A stretch of 7,248 nucleotides of DNA from Verrucomicrobiota bacterium (GCA_015660155.1 DQLO01000340.1:1-7248), one strand, 5' to 3'. Counted from the stretch's first letter, positions 1 through 5,794 are shown. Numbers and translations: made by a program. Notes: a model not told the origin generated them from the sequence alone.

Positions 1-720
1 CGCAACTATATCGAGCCGCTGCTCGCCATCCCGCATCTTAACAGCATCCGCATCGGCACCAAAGCGCTCGCGTATTGGCCGTACCGTTTTACCGATGGCG
101 AGGACGCGGATGACTTTCTGCGGCTCATCGGTGACGTGCGCGCGGCGGGCAAACACTTTGCGCTCATGGCGCACAGCAGCCATCCCGTGGAACTTTCAAC
201 CAGCGCAGCCGAGGCCGCCATGCGGCGGGTGATCGATGCCGGCGCGGTGGTGCGGTGCCAAGCGCCGCTCATCAAACACGTGAACGATCATCAGGACGTG
301 TGGGCCGCGTTGTGGCGCAAACAAGTTTCGCTGGGCGCGGTGCCCTATTATATGTTTGTGGAGCGCGACACGGGCCCGAAGAAATATTTCGAAGTGCCGC
401 TCGCGCGCGCACACAATATTTTCACGCGCGCCTATCGGCAAGTTAGCGGACTCGCCCGCACCGTGCGCGGCCCGAGCATGAGCTGCACGCCCGGCAAAGT
501 GTTGGTGGATGGCGTGGCCAAAATCCACGGCGAACGCGTCTTCGTGCTTAAGTTCATTCAAGGCCGCAATCCCGATTGGGCGAATCAGGTTTTCTTCGCC
601 AAATTCGATCCCCAAGCCACATGGCTCGACGACTTGGAACCGGCATTCGGTGATGAGAAATTTTTCTTTGAATCATCAGAATCTGATGTGAAGGATTTGA
701 AGTTTTCGAATGAGGAATAA
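1..720 (+). CDS. KamA-family (lysine 2,3-aminomutase-like) radical SAM protein, C-terminal part
   Basis: The reading frame is open from base 1, so the start lies outside the window; 239 codons are visible. Residues 16-30 (IRIGTKALAYWPYRF) match the strand following the barrel core of lysine 2,3-aminomutases. AHSSHPVELST (56-66), APLIKHVNDH (88-97) and GAVPYYMFVERDTG (112-125) correspond to the H-x-HP, QxxLLxGxND and PYYxxxxD blocks of that family. Lys166, in TPGK, is the best candidate for the PLP-binding lysine. The CxxxCxxC cluster motif would lie upstream, out of view. Family members use a 4Fe-4S cluster, S-adenosylmethionine and PLP to move an amino group between adjacent carbons. The C-terminal extension (VRGPSMS to WLDDLEPAF) is unlike both clostridial KamA and E. 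coli EpmB, so the substrate cannot be assigned. The next gene starts 3 bases after the stop, which suggests co-transcription. Confidence 0.9.
   Translation, partial: RNYIEPLLAIPHLNSIRIGTKALAYWPYRFTDGEDADDFLRLIGDVRAAGKHFALMAHSSHPVELSTSAAEAAMRRVIDAGAVVRCQAPLIKHVNDHQDVWAALWRKQVSLGAVPYYMFVERDTGPKKYFEVPLARAHNIFTRAYRQVSGLARTVRGPSMSCTPGKVLVDGVAKIHGERVFVLKFIQGRNPDWANQVFFAKFDPQATWLDDLEPAFGDEKFFFESSESDVKDLKFSNEE
712..717 (+). promoter_or_regulatory. Shine-Dalgarno sequence of the 724 gene
   Basis: GAGGAA lies 6 bases before the ATG at 724, inside the last codons of the upstream gene. It fixes the start and suggests translation coupled to the preceding gene. It is the only clear purine-rich ribosome binding site among the eight starts visible here. 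Confidence 0.65.
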
Positions 721-723
721 ATT

Positions 724-1539
724 ATGAAGTTTGCCTTTCTGATTTTTCTCACTTCATTTGTCACTTCGGCAGCAGTTCCGGATTTCAAAATCACTCCCGT
801 GCCGGACGGCAAGCACAAGCCGTTTCAAAAAGTTTTTTCGCAACATATCAATGTCTTTGGCGTGCGCGTTTTTGGCACGGCGAAAACGCCACCGGCCAAG
901 TTGCGACACATTGCCATCGTGCTCGCGGAGTATTTGGACAACGACGAAAATGGCAAGTCAGACAACCCCGCCGTAGTGGCCGAGTTGGTGAAACGCAACG
1001 CCTTCATGGGCGTGGCCGAGAATGAGCGGGCGATGGATCAGCTGGATCACAGGGCGTTCGAGCGCGCGGGCTTTCGAGCGGGCCAAGGGCAGTTTGCCAC
1101 GGAGACATTGCCCGCGGGCGGGCGGTTTGATGCCACGCTGGAGGAGGTGCTGCATCTCATCACGCACGAAGGCTATGCGAATGCGTACCCAAAAATTTTT
1201 GGTGAACAGCCGGGCACGGTTTTGGCTGAATGCCTCGACCGCGCGCGCGGCGGGCATTTCCGCAGAGTGCCCCGCCGGTATCCGAAAGGCGCGTGGTTCA
1301 CGTACGACGACCGCACGTGCGATTACGGCTGCCAATGCACGGAGTATCTTTATTGGGCGATCACCTCGGCGCTTGGCGCGCAGTCGGCAAAGCATCGGCG
1401 GGAGGAAATTTCCAGCGAGTGGAAACTTTACAACCGCGAACTCGTCCGCACGCGAGACCCGCACATTTTCAAGCTCATCACCGATGCGAAATACAAACTG
1501 CCCACCCGTTTTCCGGATGGGAAATATGAGGTGAAATGA
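724..1539 (+). CDS. Secreted protein of unknown function with H-x3-H-E and calcium-loop-like motifs
   Basis: This 271-residue protein begins with a signal peptide (about 1-17, hydrophobic LIFLTSFVTSAA), so it is probably exported. Residues 72-80 (DNDENGKSD) resemble a dockerin or EF-hand calcium loop with Asp, Asp, Asn and Asp in the right places. Residues 140-152 contain EEVLHLITHEGY, an H-x3-H-E arrangement that could bind a metal but is not the classical HExxH protease signature. Cysteines at 199, 203 and 205 in TCDYGCQC are followed by TEYLYWAITSALGAQ. I recognise the general pattern as a conserved family of uncharacterised proteins but cannot name a function. The ATG is supported by GAGGAA at 712-717, the only clear Shine-Dalgarno sequence in the window, and by the signal peptide. 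The gene is probably in an operon with the upstream aminomutase-like gene and faces tdk tail to tail. Confidence 0.85.
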   Translation: MKFAFLIFLTSFVTSAAVPDFKITPVPDGKHKPFQKVFSQHINVFGVRVFGTAKTPPAKLRHIAIVLAEYLDNDENGKSDNPAVVAELVKRNAFMGVAENERAMDQLDHRAFERAGFRAGQGQFATETLPAGGRFDATLEEVLHLITHEGYANAYPKIFGEQPGTVLAECLDRARGGHFRRVPRRYPKGAWFTYDDRTCDYGCQCTEYLYWAITSALGAQSAKHRREEISSEWKLYNRELVRTRDPHIFKLITDAKYKLPTRFPDGKYEVK

Positions 1540-1547
1540 CGGTTGAA

Positions 1548-1583
1548 GATTTACGAATGACGATTGGTTTGCATTCGTAAATC
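1548..1583. terminator. 12-bp stem-loop between convergent genes
   Basis: GATTTACGAATG (1548-1559) pairs perfectly with CATTCGTAAATC (1572-1583) across a 12-base loop. The hairpin fills most of the 50-base gap between the stop of the 724 gene (1539) and the tdk stop (1590). Its position suits a bidirectional terminator or an mRNA 3' end stabiliser. No T-tract follows on either strand, so it is not a textbook intrinsic terminator. Confidence 0.5.
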
Positions 1584-1589
1584 GCAAAT

Positions 1590-2186
1590 TCACAAAGGCA
1601 AATCGCCTGGTTGCCTTGTCGCCATTCCTTCTTTGAAGTGCTTGCGGCAGACGGAGACGTAGCGTTCGTTGCCGCCGATTTCCACTTGGGCGCCTTCGCG
1701 CAGGACGTTGCCGTCGGGGTCAGTGCGGAGAACCATCGTCGCCTTGCTGCCGCAGTGGCAGATGGTTTTGATTTCCACCAACTTATCCGCCCACGCGAGC
1801 AGATGTTGGCTGCCCTCGAAAAGGTTGCCCTGAAAATCGGTGCGCAAACCGTAGGCCAACACGGGCACGCCAAGCGCGTCGGCAATTTCGCCCAATTGAA
1901 AAACCTGCGTACGCGAAAGAAACTGCGCTTCATCAACGAGCACGCAGTGGATGGGTTCGGATTGGTCGCGCACGATGGCGTGCAAATCGTCGGCGGGCGT
2001 GAAGGCGTACGCCTCGGCGTCGAGCCCAATGCGCGAGGTGACGCGGCCCTCGGTGGCGCGGGTGTCCAGCCGCGGCGTGAAGAGCAGCGGCCGCATCCCG
2101 CGCTCGCGGTAGTTGTGCGCCGATTGCAGCAGGGTGGTGGACTTCCCCGCGTTCATCGACGAGTAATAAAAAAATAACTTGGCCAC
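1590..2186 (-). CDS. tdk: Thymidine kinase (type II)
   Basis: This 198-residue protein phosphorylates thymidine to dTMP with ATP (EC 2.7.1.21) in the pyrimidine salvage pathway in the cytoplasm. It matches E. coli Tdk along its whole length. The P-loop is SSMNAGKST (9-17), and the Walker B region with the catalytic glutamate is [10 protein letters not shown] (81-90). [15 protein letters not shown] (112-126) is the conserved dimer and substrate segment. The structural zinc site is C143-x-C145 with C180 and H183, followed by the lasso motif [16 protein letters not shown]. The start is a GTG, supported by the exact family N-terminus [15 protein letters not shown]. It lies 2 bases after the stop of the SGNH hydrolase gene with no Shine-Dalgarno sequence, so translation is probably coupled to that gene. 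The usual length is about 190-205 residues, so the gene is complete. Confidence 0.97.
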   Translation of the reverse strand: MAKLFFYYSSMNAGKSTTLLQSAHNYRERGMRPLLFTPRLDTRATEGRVTSRIGLDAEAYAFTPADDLHAIVRDQSEPIHCVLVDEAQFLSRTQVFQLGEIADALGVPVLAYGLRTDFQGNLFEGSQHLLAWADKLVEIKTICHCGSKATMVLRTDPDGNVLREGAQVEIGGNERYVSVCRKHFKEGMATRQPGDLPL

Positions 2187-2188
2187 CG

Positions 2189-2899
2189 TTATTTTTTTAA
2201 CGCATTTAACTCCCCGGCAATCGCGCGCGCGACATCTTTGCCGAGCACGCGCGAGCCGTTTTTGGTGTAGTGCACGTTGGCCGGCAGCATCAGTTCTTTC
2301 ATCCGCGCTTTGCTCATCGTAAACAGGTCGTGCGTGGGGATGCCGTGCTTCTTCATCACGCGAGCGGCGGCGGCGTTGTATTTAATGGAGTCACCCACGT
2401 AACGCCCCTTCGCGCCCGGCGGCACGGGCGTGGTGTTGCGCCAAATCAATTTGGCCCCGGTCTTTTTCAAACGCACCACGAGCTTCTCCAGATTTTTTTC
2501 ATACGCCGCAAGCGGCACCTGCGGTTTGCCGCCTTTCTCTTTGGGAAACAAATTTTCACCTTTCGGCCCCATAAATTTTAGATCGTGCAGGCCCCAATTA
2601 AAATGGATGACATCCCACTTCCCCTCGCCGAGCCACTTGTCGATGCTCGCCAATCCGCGCGTCGTCGGCCCGCCGTTGGTGGGGATGCGATGCAGGTTGG
2701 CCTTGCCCTTGAGAAATTCCCGCGTCGGCAGCGTGTACCCAATGGAAATGGAATCGCCAATCAACAACACGCGCGGCAACTTGGGATCGTCTTTGAGGGT
2801 TGCGAAGATAGGATTGGGTTTGCGCTTGGGCTTCTTCGCCTGAGCTTGGAGGTTTGGAGTGGCGAGCAATGCTGCAATTAGGAGGATGGTGGTTCGCAT
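2189..2899 (-). CDS. Secreted SGNH/GDSL-type hydrolase (putative esterase)
   Basis: This 236-residue protein has a signal peptide ([21 protein letters not shown], cleavage likely after residue 21) followed by a basic Lys/Pro-rich linker. SGNH family blocks are visible. Block I is [12 protein letters not shown] with nucleophile Ser50. A block II-like NGGPTTRGL follows at 75-83. Block III is HFNWGLHDL with Asn101, and block V is [14 protein letters not shown] with His210. Such enzymes remove acyl groups from carbohydrates or lipids outside the cytoplasm, but the substrate here is unknown. The residue three before His210, normally the catalytic Asp, is Ala207, with Asn at 208. The enzyme may use a Ser-His dyad or another acid. 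The gene lies between hisA and tdk on the same strand, with a 92-base upstream gap holding a palindrome. No Shine-Dalgarno sequence precedes the ATG; the start is chosen from the signal peptide. Confidence 0.87.
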   Translation of the reverse strand: MRTTILLIAALLATPNLQAQAKKPKRKPNPIFATLKDDPKLPRVLLIGDSISIGYTLPTREFLKGKANLHRIPTNGGPTTRGLASIDKWLGEGKWDVIHFNWGLHDLKFMGPKGENLFPKEKGGKPQVPLAAYEKNLEKLVVRLKKTGAKLIWRNTTPVPPGAKGRYVGDSIKYNAAAARVMKKHGIPTHDLFTMSKARMKELMLPANVHYTKNGSRVLGKDVARAIAGELNALKK

Positions 2900-2942
2900 G
2901 CCGTGAAAATAACAGATTCAGCCTTCGCGGCAAGGTTGATGT

Positions 2943-2996
2943 GGTAGGGCGGTTTCTCCGAAACCGCCGCGGCGCGCTCGGAGAGCACGCCCTACC
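2943..2996. repeat. Complex 54-bp palindromic element (GTAGGGCG type)
   Basis: Two 26-base arms (2944-2969 and 2970-2995) meet at a CGCCG/CGGCG centre and match at 20 of 26 positions; an extra G-C pair at 2943/2996 extends the element. The matched blocks are GTAGGGCG, TCTCCGA and CGCCG, separated by two 3-base internal loops. Each arm can also fold alone: GGCGGTTT with AAACCGCC around CTCCG (2950-2968, one-base trimming), and GCGCGCTC with GAGCACGC around GGA with one mismatch. It resembles dispersed palindromic repeats (REP or MITE type) of environmental bacteria. It lies between hisA and the SGNH hydrolase gene and provides the hisA stop codon. It could stabilise or attenuate the transcript, or act as a mobile repeat. 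Confidence 0.75.
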
Positions 2997-3753
2997 TTGT
3001 GGGTCGCCGATTGTACGCAACGCAGTCGGTGTATTTGAGTTCACCGCCGAAGATGTCCAGCGCGCTGCCGATGGTCAAATGGACGCGGCCGTCGCTGGCG
3101 GTTTGGACGGCTTCGAGATCGGCAAGGGAATTTGCACCGCCGGCGTAGGTGGCGGGGATGGGCGAGTGGGCGGCGAGGGTTTGCACGAGGGGGAGGTCGA
3201 TGCCGGTTTGTTGGTCCTCGACGTCGACGGCGTGCACGAGGTATTCGGCGCAACTGTCGGCGAGGGTTTTCAGGGTGGCTTCGTTCACGGGCAGTTCGGT
3301 GAAGTTTTGCCAGCGATCGGTGACGACCCAGTATTGGCCGTCGCGTTGGCGGCAGGAAAGATCGAGCACAAGACGTTCGCGGCCGATGGTTTTTACGAGC
3401 GCGGCAAGGCGCTCGGCATCGAGCCGCCCTTCGCGGAAGACCCACGAGGTGACGATGACGTGCGACGCGCCGGCATCGAGCCAATCGGCGGCGTTGTTGG
3501 CAGTCACGCTGCCGCCGAGCTGGAGGCCGCCGGGGAACGCGGCAAGGGCTTCGCGCGCGGCGGTTTCATTGCCGGGGCCAAGCTGAATGACGTGGCCACC
3601 GCGCAAGTCATCCTTGCGATACAGCTCGGCGTACCACGAAGCGGGGCGGTCGGAAACAAAGTTCGTCTGCGGCCCTTCTGCGGAATCAGAAAGCGTGCCG
3701 CCAACAATTTGTTTCACCCGTCCCTCGTGCAGATCAATGCAAGGGCGGAACAC
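2992..3753 (-). CDS. hisA: Eukaryotic-type HisA, ProFAR isomerase
   Basis: This 253-residue protein is predicted to convert ProFAR to PRFAR in histidine biosynthesis (EC 5.3.1.16, cytoplasmic TIM barrel). It resembles yeast His6 far more than ordinary bacterial HisA. Shared blocks are CIDLHEGRVKQIVGGTL (5-21) with catalytic Asp7, TNFVSDRPASWYAELYR (30-46), GGHVIQLGPGN (52-62), VIVTSWVF (99-106), LVLDLSCR (128-135) with catalytic Asp131, and YLVHAVDVE (171-179). The C-terminal phosphate-binding segments are YAGGANSL (203-210) and IGSALDIFGG (228-237). Yeast His6 is about 261 residues, so this is full length. The start is a GTG without Shine-Dalgarno sequence, chosen because the family begins just before the first catalytic strand. 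No other his gene is visible. The TAG stop comes from the arm of the palindrome at 2943-2996. Confidence 0.93.
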   Translation of the reverse strand: MFRPCIDLHEGRVKQIVGGTLSDSAEGPQTNFVSDRPASWYAELYRKDDLRGGHVIQLGPGNETAAREALAAFPGGLQLGGSVTANNAADWLDAGASHVIVTSWVFREGRLDAERLAALVKTIGRERLVLDLSCRQRDGQYWVVTDRWQNFTELPVNEATLKTLADSCAEYLVHAVDVEDQQTGIDLPLVQTLAAHSPIPATYAGGANSLADLEAVQTASDGRVHLTIGSALDIFGGELKYTDCVAYNRRPTR

Positions 3754-3769
3754 GGCGCGAAGGTAAGGG

Positions 3770-3796
3770 GTCGAGCGCCGAGGGTCGAGAGTCGAG
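3770..3796. repeat. Three short GTCGAG direct repeats
   Basis: GTCGAG occurs at 3770-3775, 3784-3789 and 3791-3796, just upstream of hisA in the 79-base gap after hicB. The copies are short and irregularly spaced (14 and 7 bases). They may be a degenerate simple repeat; I see no convincing promoter in this gap. Confidence 0.4.
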
Positions 3797-3832
3797 TGGG
3801 TGGCAATCGCAACTCGTTAACCGAAAATCGCA

Positions 3833-4051
3833 TTACGCCTCCACCGGGGCGCTGTATTCGGGATCGGGCAAGGGTTCGCCGGCGCTGAGGCAGGCGACGA
3901 TCCACGTGTCCTGCGCCTCCATCACATCGGTCAGCGCTTCCTCGGGGGTATCGCCCTGGCCGGTGCAGTGTTTGAGGTCGGGGATTTCCGCGATGAAGCA
4001 ATCTTCCTCGGCGCTCCAAAAAATGTTGATGTGATAATGCGGCGTGTTCAT
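3833..4051 (-). CDS. Stand-alone HicB-like (UPF0150) protein
   Basis: This 72-residue protein is a single HicB-type domain. The visible pattern is Y-H-I-N-I-F-W, CFIAEIPDLKHCTGQGDTPEEAL (18-40), then MEAQDTWIVACLSAGEPLPDP (44-64), which matches the family layout of AxxPDLpGCxxxGxTxeEAl, an EA helix with a W, and a terminal gxxLPxP. HicB proteins are antitoxins that bind the HicA mRNA interferase. This one lacks the C-terminal helix-turn-helix or ribbon-helix-helix domain that many HicB antitoxins use to repress their operon. No HicA-like ORF is found in the 151 bases upstream or the 79 bases downstream. It may be an orphan antitoxin-like domain with another role. The ATG has no Shine-Dalgarno sequence. 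It is first in a minus-strand run ending with tdk. Confidence 0.85.
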   Translation of the reverse strand: MNTPHYHINIFWSAEEDCFIAEIPDLKHCTGQGDTPEEALTDVMEAQDTWIVACLSAGEPLPDPEYSAPVEA

Positions 4052-4065
4052 AGCGCAATGGCCGC

Positions 4066-4094
4066 AACCTACGACACAAATGCCAGTTCGTCAA
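4066..4094 (-). promoter_or_regulatory. Weak candidate promoter for the hicB-like gene
   Basis: On the minus strand, TTGACG (4094-4089) is a good -35 box, followed after 17 bases by TAGGTT (4071-4066) as a poor -10 box. The transcript would start only a few bases before the ATG at 4051. This is inference from spacing and one good box. Confidence 0.3.
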
Positions 4095-4151
4095 ATGATG
4101 TGAATAAATTTTTAACAATCTTCATTTGCCGCCACGGCAGCCACGATTGGC

Positions 4152-4181
4152 TCGACACTTTCCCAAGGCGGCCGCTATAAA
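4152..4181 (+). promoter_or_regulatory. Sigma70-type promoter for the PfkB-family kinase gene
   Basis: TCGACA (4152-4157, five of six matches to TTGACA) and TATAAA (4176-4181, five of six matches to TATAAT) are separated by 18 bases. The predicted transcription start is about 4188, giving a leader of roughly 15 bases, mostly pyrimidine (CTTCTCTTTTTTTGG), before the ATG at 4203. It is the best promoter match in the window. Confidence 0.5.
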
Positions 4182-4202
4182 CGGTCTTCTCTTTTTTTGG
4201 TT

Positions 4203-5228
4203 ATGAAACGCAATGGAATTTTAGCGGCGGGGAACTGGATCGTGGATCAGGTGAAGATGGTGGATGTGTTTCCGCAACGGGAAACGTTGGCCAACATTTT
4301 GAGCGAGAGCCAAGGCACGGGCGGGTCGCCCTACAATTTGGTAGTGAATCTCGCCAAGCTGGGCGCGAAGATTCCGCTCAGTGGCGCGGGGTTGGTGGGC
4401 AAGGATGCGCTCGGCAAATACATCCTCGCCGATCTCAAGCGCCATAAGGTTGACGCTCAACAAATTCAAATCACCGATCGCGCGCCCACTTCGTACACCG
4501 ATGTGATGACGGAAGTGAAAACGGGACGGCGCACATTTTTCCATTGTCGCGGGGCGAATGCGCTTTGGGATGCGAAGGGGTTGGACTTCAAAAAATCGAA
4601 GGCCAAAATTTTTCACATTGGTTATCTGCTGTTGCTCGATGCGATGGATGCGCCGGATAAAAAATTCGGCACCCGCGCCGCCGCCCTCTGCGCCAAGGCC
4701 CAACGTGCGGGATTAAAAACCAGCATCGATTGCGTAAGCGAAGACAGCGATCGCTTTGCCAAAATCGTTTCGCCCACGCTGCCATTTGTCGACTACTGCA
4801 TCCTCAACGAATTCGAGGCTGGCAAGACCACCGGCTTCACCATCCGCCGCAGCGATGGCACGCTGGATACCGTGGCGCTGCGACACGCCGCCGGCGCGTT
4901 GTTGCAACTGGGCGTGAAAGAATTGGTGTGCGTGCACTTCCCCGAAGGCGGCTTTGCCCGCACGCGGGGCGGCACGGATCACTGGCAATCGTCACTGAAG
5001 CTGCCGCAAAAATACATCCAAGGCGCGGCCGGCGCGGGCGATGCCTTTTGCACCGGCATGCTGCTGGGCATTCACGAAGGCTGGGAAATCCAGCAAAGTT
5101 TATTTACCGCCGTTTGCGCCGCCGCCGCCAACCTCAGCGACTCGACTTGCACGGGTGGAATGAAACGGCTCAACACCGTGTTGGCGTTGGCAAAGAAATA
5201 CAAACCGCGCGCGGCGATCGAGGATTAA
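4203..5228 (+). CDS. PfkB-family (ribokinase-like) carbohydrate kinase
   Basis: This 341-residue protein belongs to the ribokinase/PfkB superfamily, which transfers phosphate from ATP to sugars or nucleosides. The N-terminal substrate-side motif is GTGGSPYNLVVNLAKLG (38-54), followed by SGAGLVGKDALGKYI. The lid-region TSYTDVMTEVKTGRRTFFHCRGAN (96-119) is also typical. NEFEAG (202-207) fits the conserved N-x-x-E metal and phosphate motif. The anion-hole signature is GAAGAGDAFCTGML (274-287) with catalytic base Asp280; its usual leading Asp-Thr is replaced by Gly-Ala. The substrate cannot be told from sequence. I chose ATG 4203 over the in-frame TTG at 4197 because the family starts with the first strand (ILAAGNWIVD) and the upstream bases are poly-T. 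There is no Shine-Dalgarno sequence. The gene converges with efp, leaving 8 bases between stops. Confidence 0.92.
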   Translation: MKRNGILAAGNWIVDQVKMVDVFPQRETLANILSESQGTGGSPYNLVVNLAKLGAKIPLSGAGLVGKDALGKYILADLKRHKVDAQQIQITDRAPTSYTDVMTEVKTGRRTFFHCRGANALWDAKGLDFKKSKAKIFHIGYLLLLDAMDAPDKKFGTRAAALCAKAQRAGLKTSIDCVSEDSDRFAKIVSPTLPFVDYCILNEFEAGKTTGFTIRRSDGTLDTVALRHAAGALLQLGVKELVCVHFPEGGFARTRGGTDHWQSSLKLPQKYIQGAAGAGDAFCTGMLLGIHEGWEIQQSLFTAVCAAAANLSDSTCTGGMKRLNTVLALAKKYKPRAAIED

Positions 5229-5236
5229 AAATCCGA

Positions 5237-5794
5237 CTACGCCCGCTCGAGGTATTTCTGGTTCTTCACGTCGATCTTGATTTTCTCGCCGGTCTTGATG
5301 AAGAGGGGCACTTGGATGATGACGCCGGTTTCGAGGGTGACGGGCTTTTGCACGTTGCCGGCGGAATCGCCCCTCACGCCATCGGGCGCATTGCTGACGG
5401 TGAGCACCACGTTGGGCGGCAGCTCCACCATCGCGAGATTGCCATCCACGTAAGTGGCGGTGAGCGGCGTGTTCTCGGTCATGAAATCTTTTACGTCGGC
5501 CATTAGCTCGGCGCGGACGTTTTCCTGCTCGTAGGTTTCGGGATCCACCAGCACAAAGTCTTCACCCTCCATATAACTGAACTCCAGCTTGCGGGTGGTC
5601 ATCGGCACAATCTCAACGCTCTCGGATGAGTTGAACCGATTGTCGGACGATTTGCCGGTGTTCAAGTTGCGCAGCTTGGCCTGAATGTAAGCGGGCCCTT
5701 TGCCGGGCTTCACGTGGCCGGTGTCCATCACGATACAAACCGCGCCGTTAATTTTAATCGCGTTGCCGCGCCGAAGATCATTTGCAATAGCCAT
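5237..5794 (-). CDS. efp: Elongation factor P
   Basis: EF-P binds between the P and E sites of a ribosome stalled on consecutive prolines and speeds peptide bond formation. The 185 residues give the usual three beta-barrel domains. The KOW-like domain I (1 to about 64) has HVKPGKGPAY with tip Lys32. Domain II runs from about 65 to 126. Domain III contains the family signature around LTVSNAPDGVRGDSAGN and VIIQVPLFIKTGEKIKID. Lys32 aligns with E. coli Lys34, which is beta-lysylated by EpmA and EpmB; whether this one is modified cannot be seen. No epmA-like gene is in the window. An aminomutase-superfamily protein is at 1-720, but in a separate transcription unit. The ATG has no Shine-Dalgarno sequence and is set by the conserved N-terminus. 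The gene is 73 bases downstream of an FtsB-like gene on the same strand. Confidence 0.97.
   Translation of the reverse strand: MAIANDLRRGNAIKINGAVCIVMDTGHVKPGKGPAYIQAKLRNLNTGKSSDNRFNSSESVEIVPMTTRKLEFSYMEGEDFVLVDPETYEQENVRAELMADVKDFMTENTPLTATYVDGNLAMVELPPNVVLTVSNAPDGVRGDSAGNVQKPVTLETGVIIQVPLFIKTGEKIKIDVKNQKYLERA

Noticed and set aside
958..1593. 211-codon minus-strand ORF opposite the 724 gene
   Set aside because: It overlaps a plus-strand gene with signal peptide and Shine-Dalgarno sequence, and shows no domain or start signal of its own.
1611..2177. 188-codon plus-strand ORF opposite tdk
   Set aside because: Tdk on the other strand is unmistakable; this frame has no recognisable features.
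2854..3888. 344-codon plus-strand ORF opposite hisA and the hicB-like gene
   Set aside because: It is a shadow of strong third-position GC bias: the opposite strand encodes a clear HisA and HicB domain, and the plus-strand product is Gly/Ala/Val-rich without recognisable motifs.
4099..4107. Single DnaA-box match (TTATTCACA on the minus strand) as a sign of a replication origin
   Set aside because: One box in an A/T-rich gap is expected by chance; no cluster, dnaA or dnaN gene is nearby.
3714..4118. 134-codon minus-strand ORF overlapping the hicB-like gene, considered as a possible HicA toxin
   Set aside because: It is an Arg/Leu-rich out-of-frame product with no HicA motif (no G-F-x-x-x-R-x-x-G-S-H pattern).
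4127..4139. Small hairpin TGCCG/CGGCA upstream of the kinase gene
   Set aside because: A 5-bp stem is too common to support a terminator or operator call.
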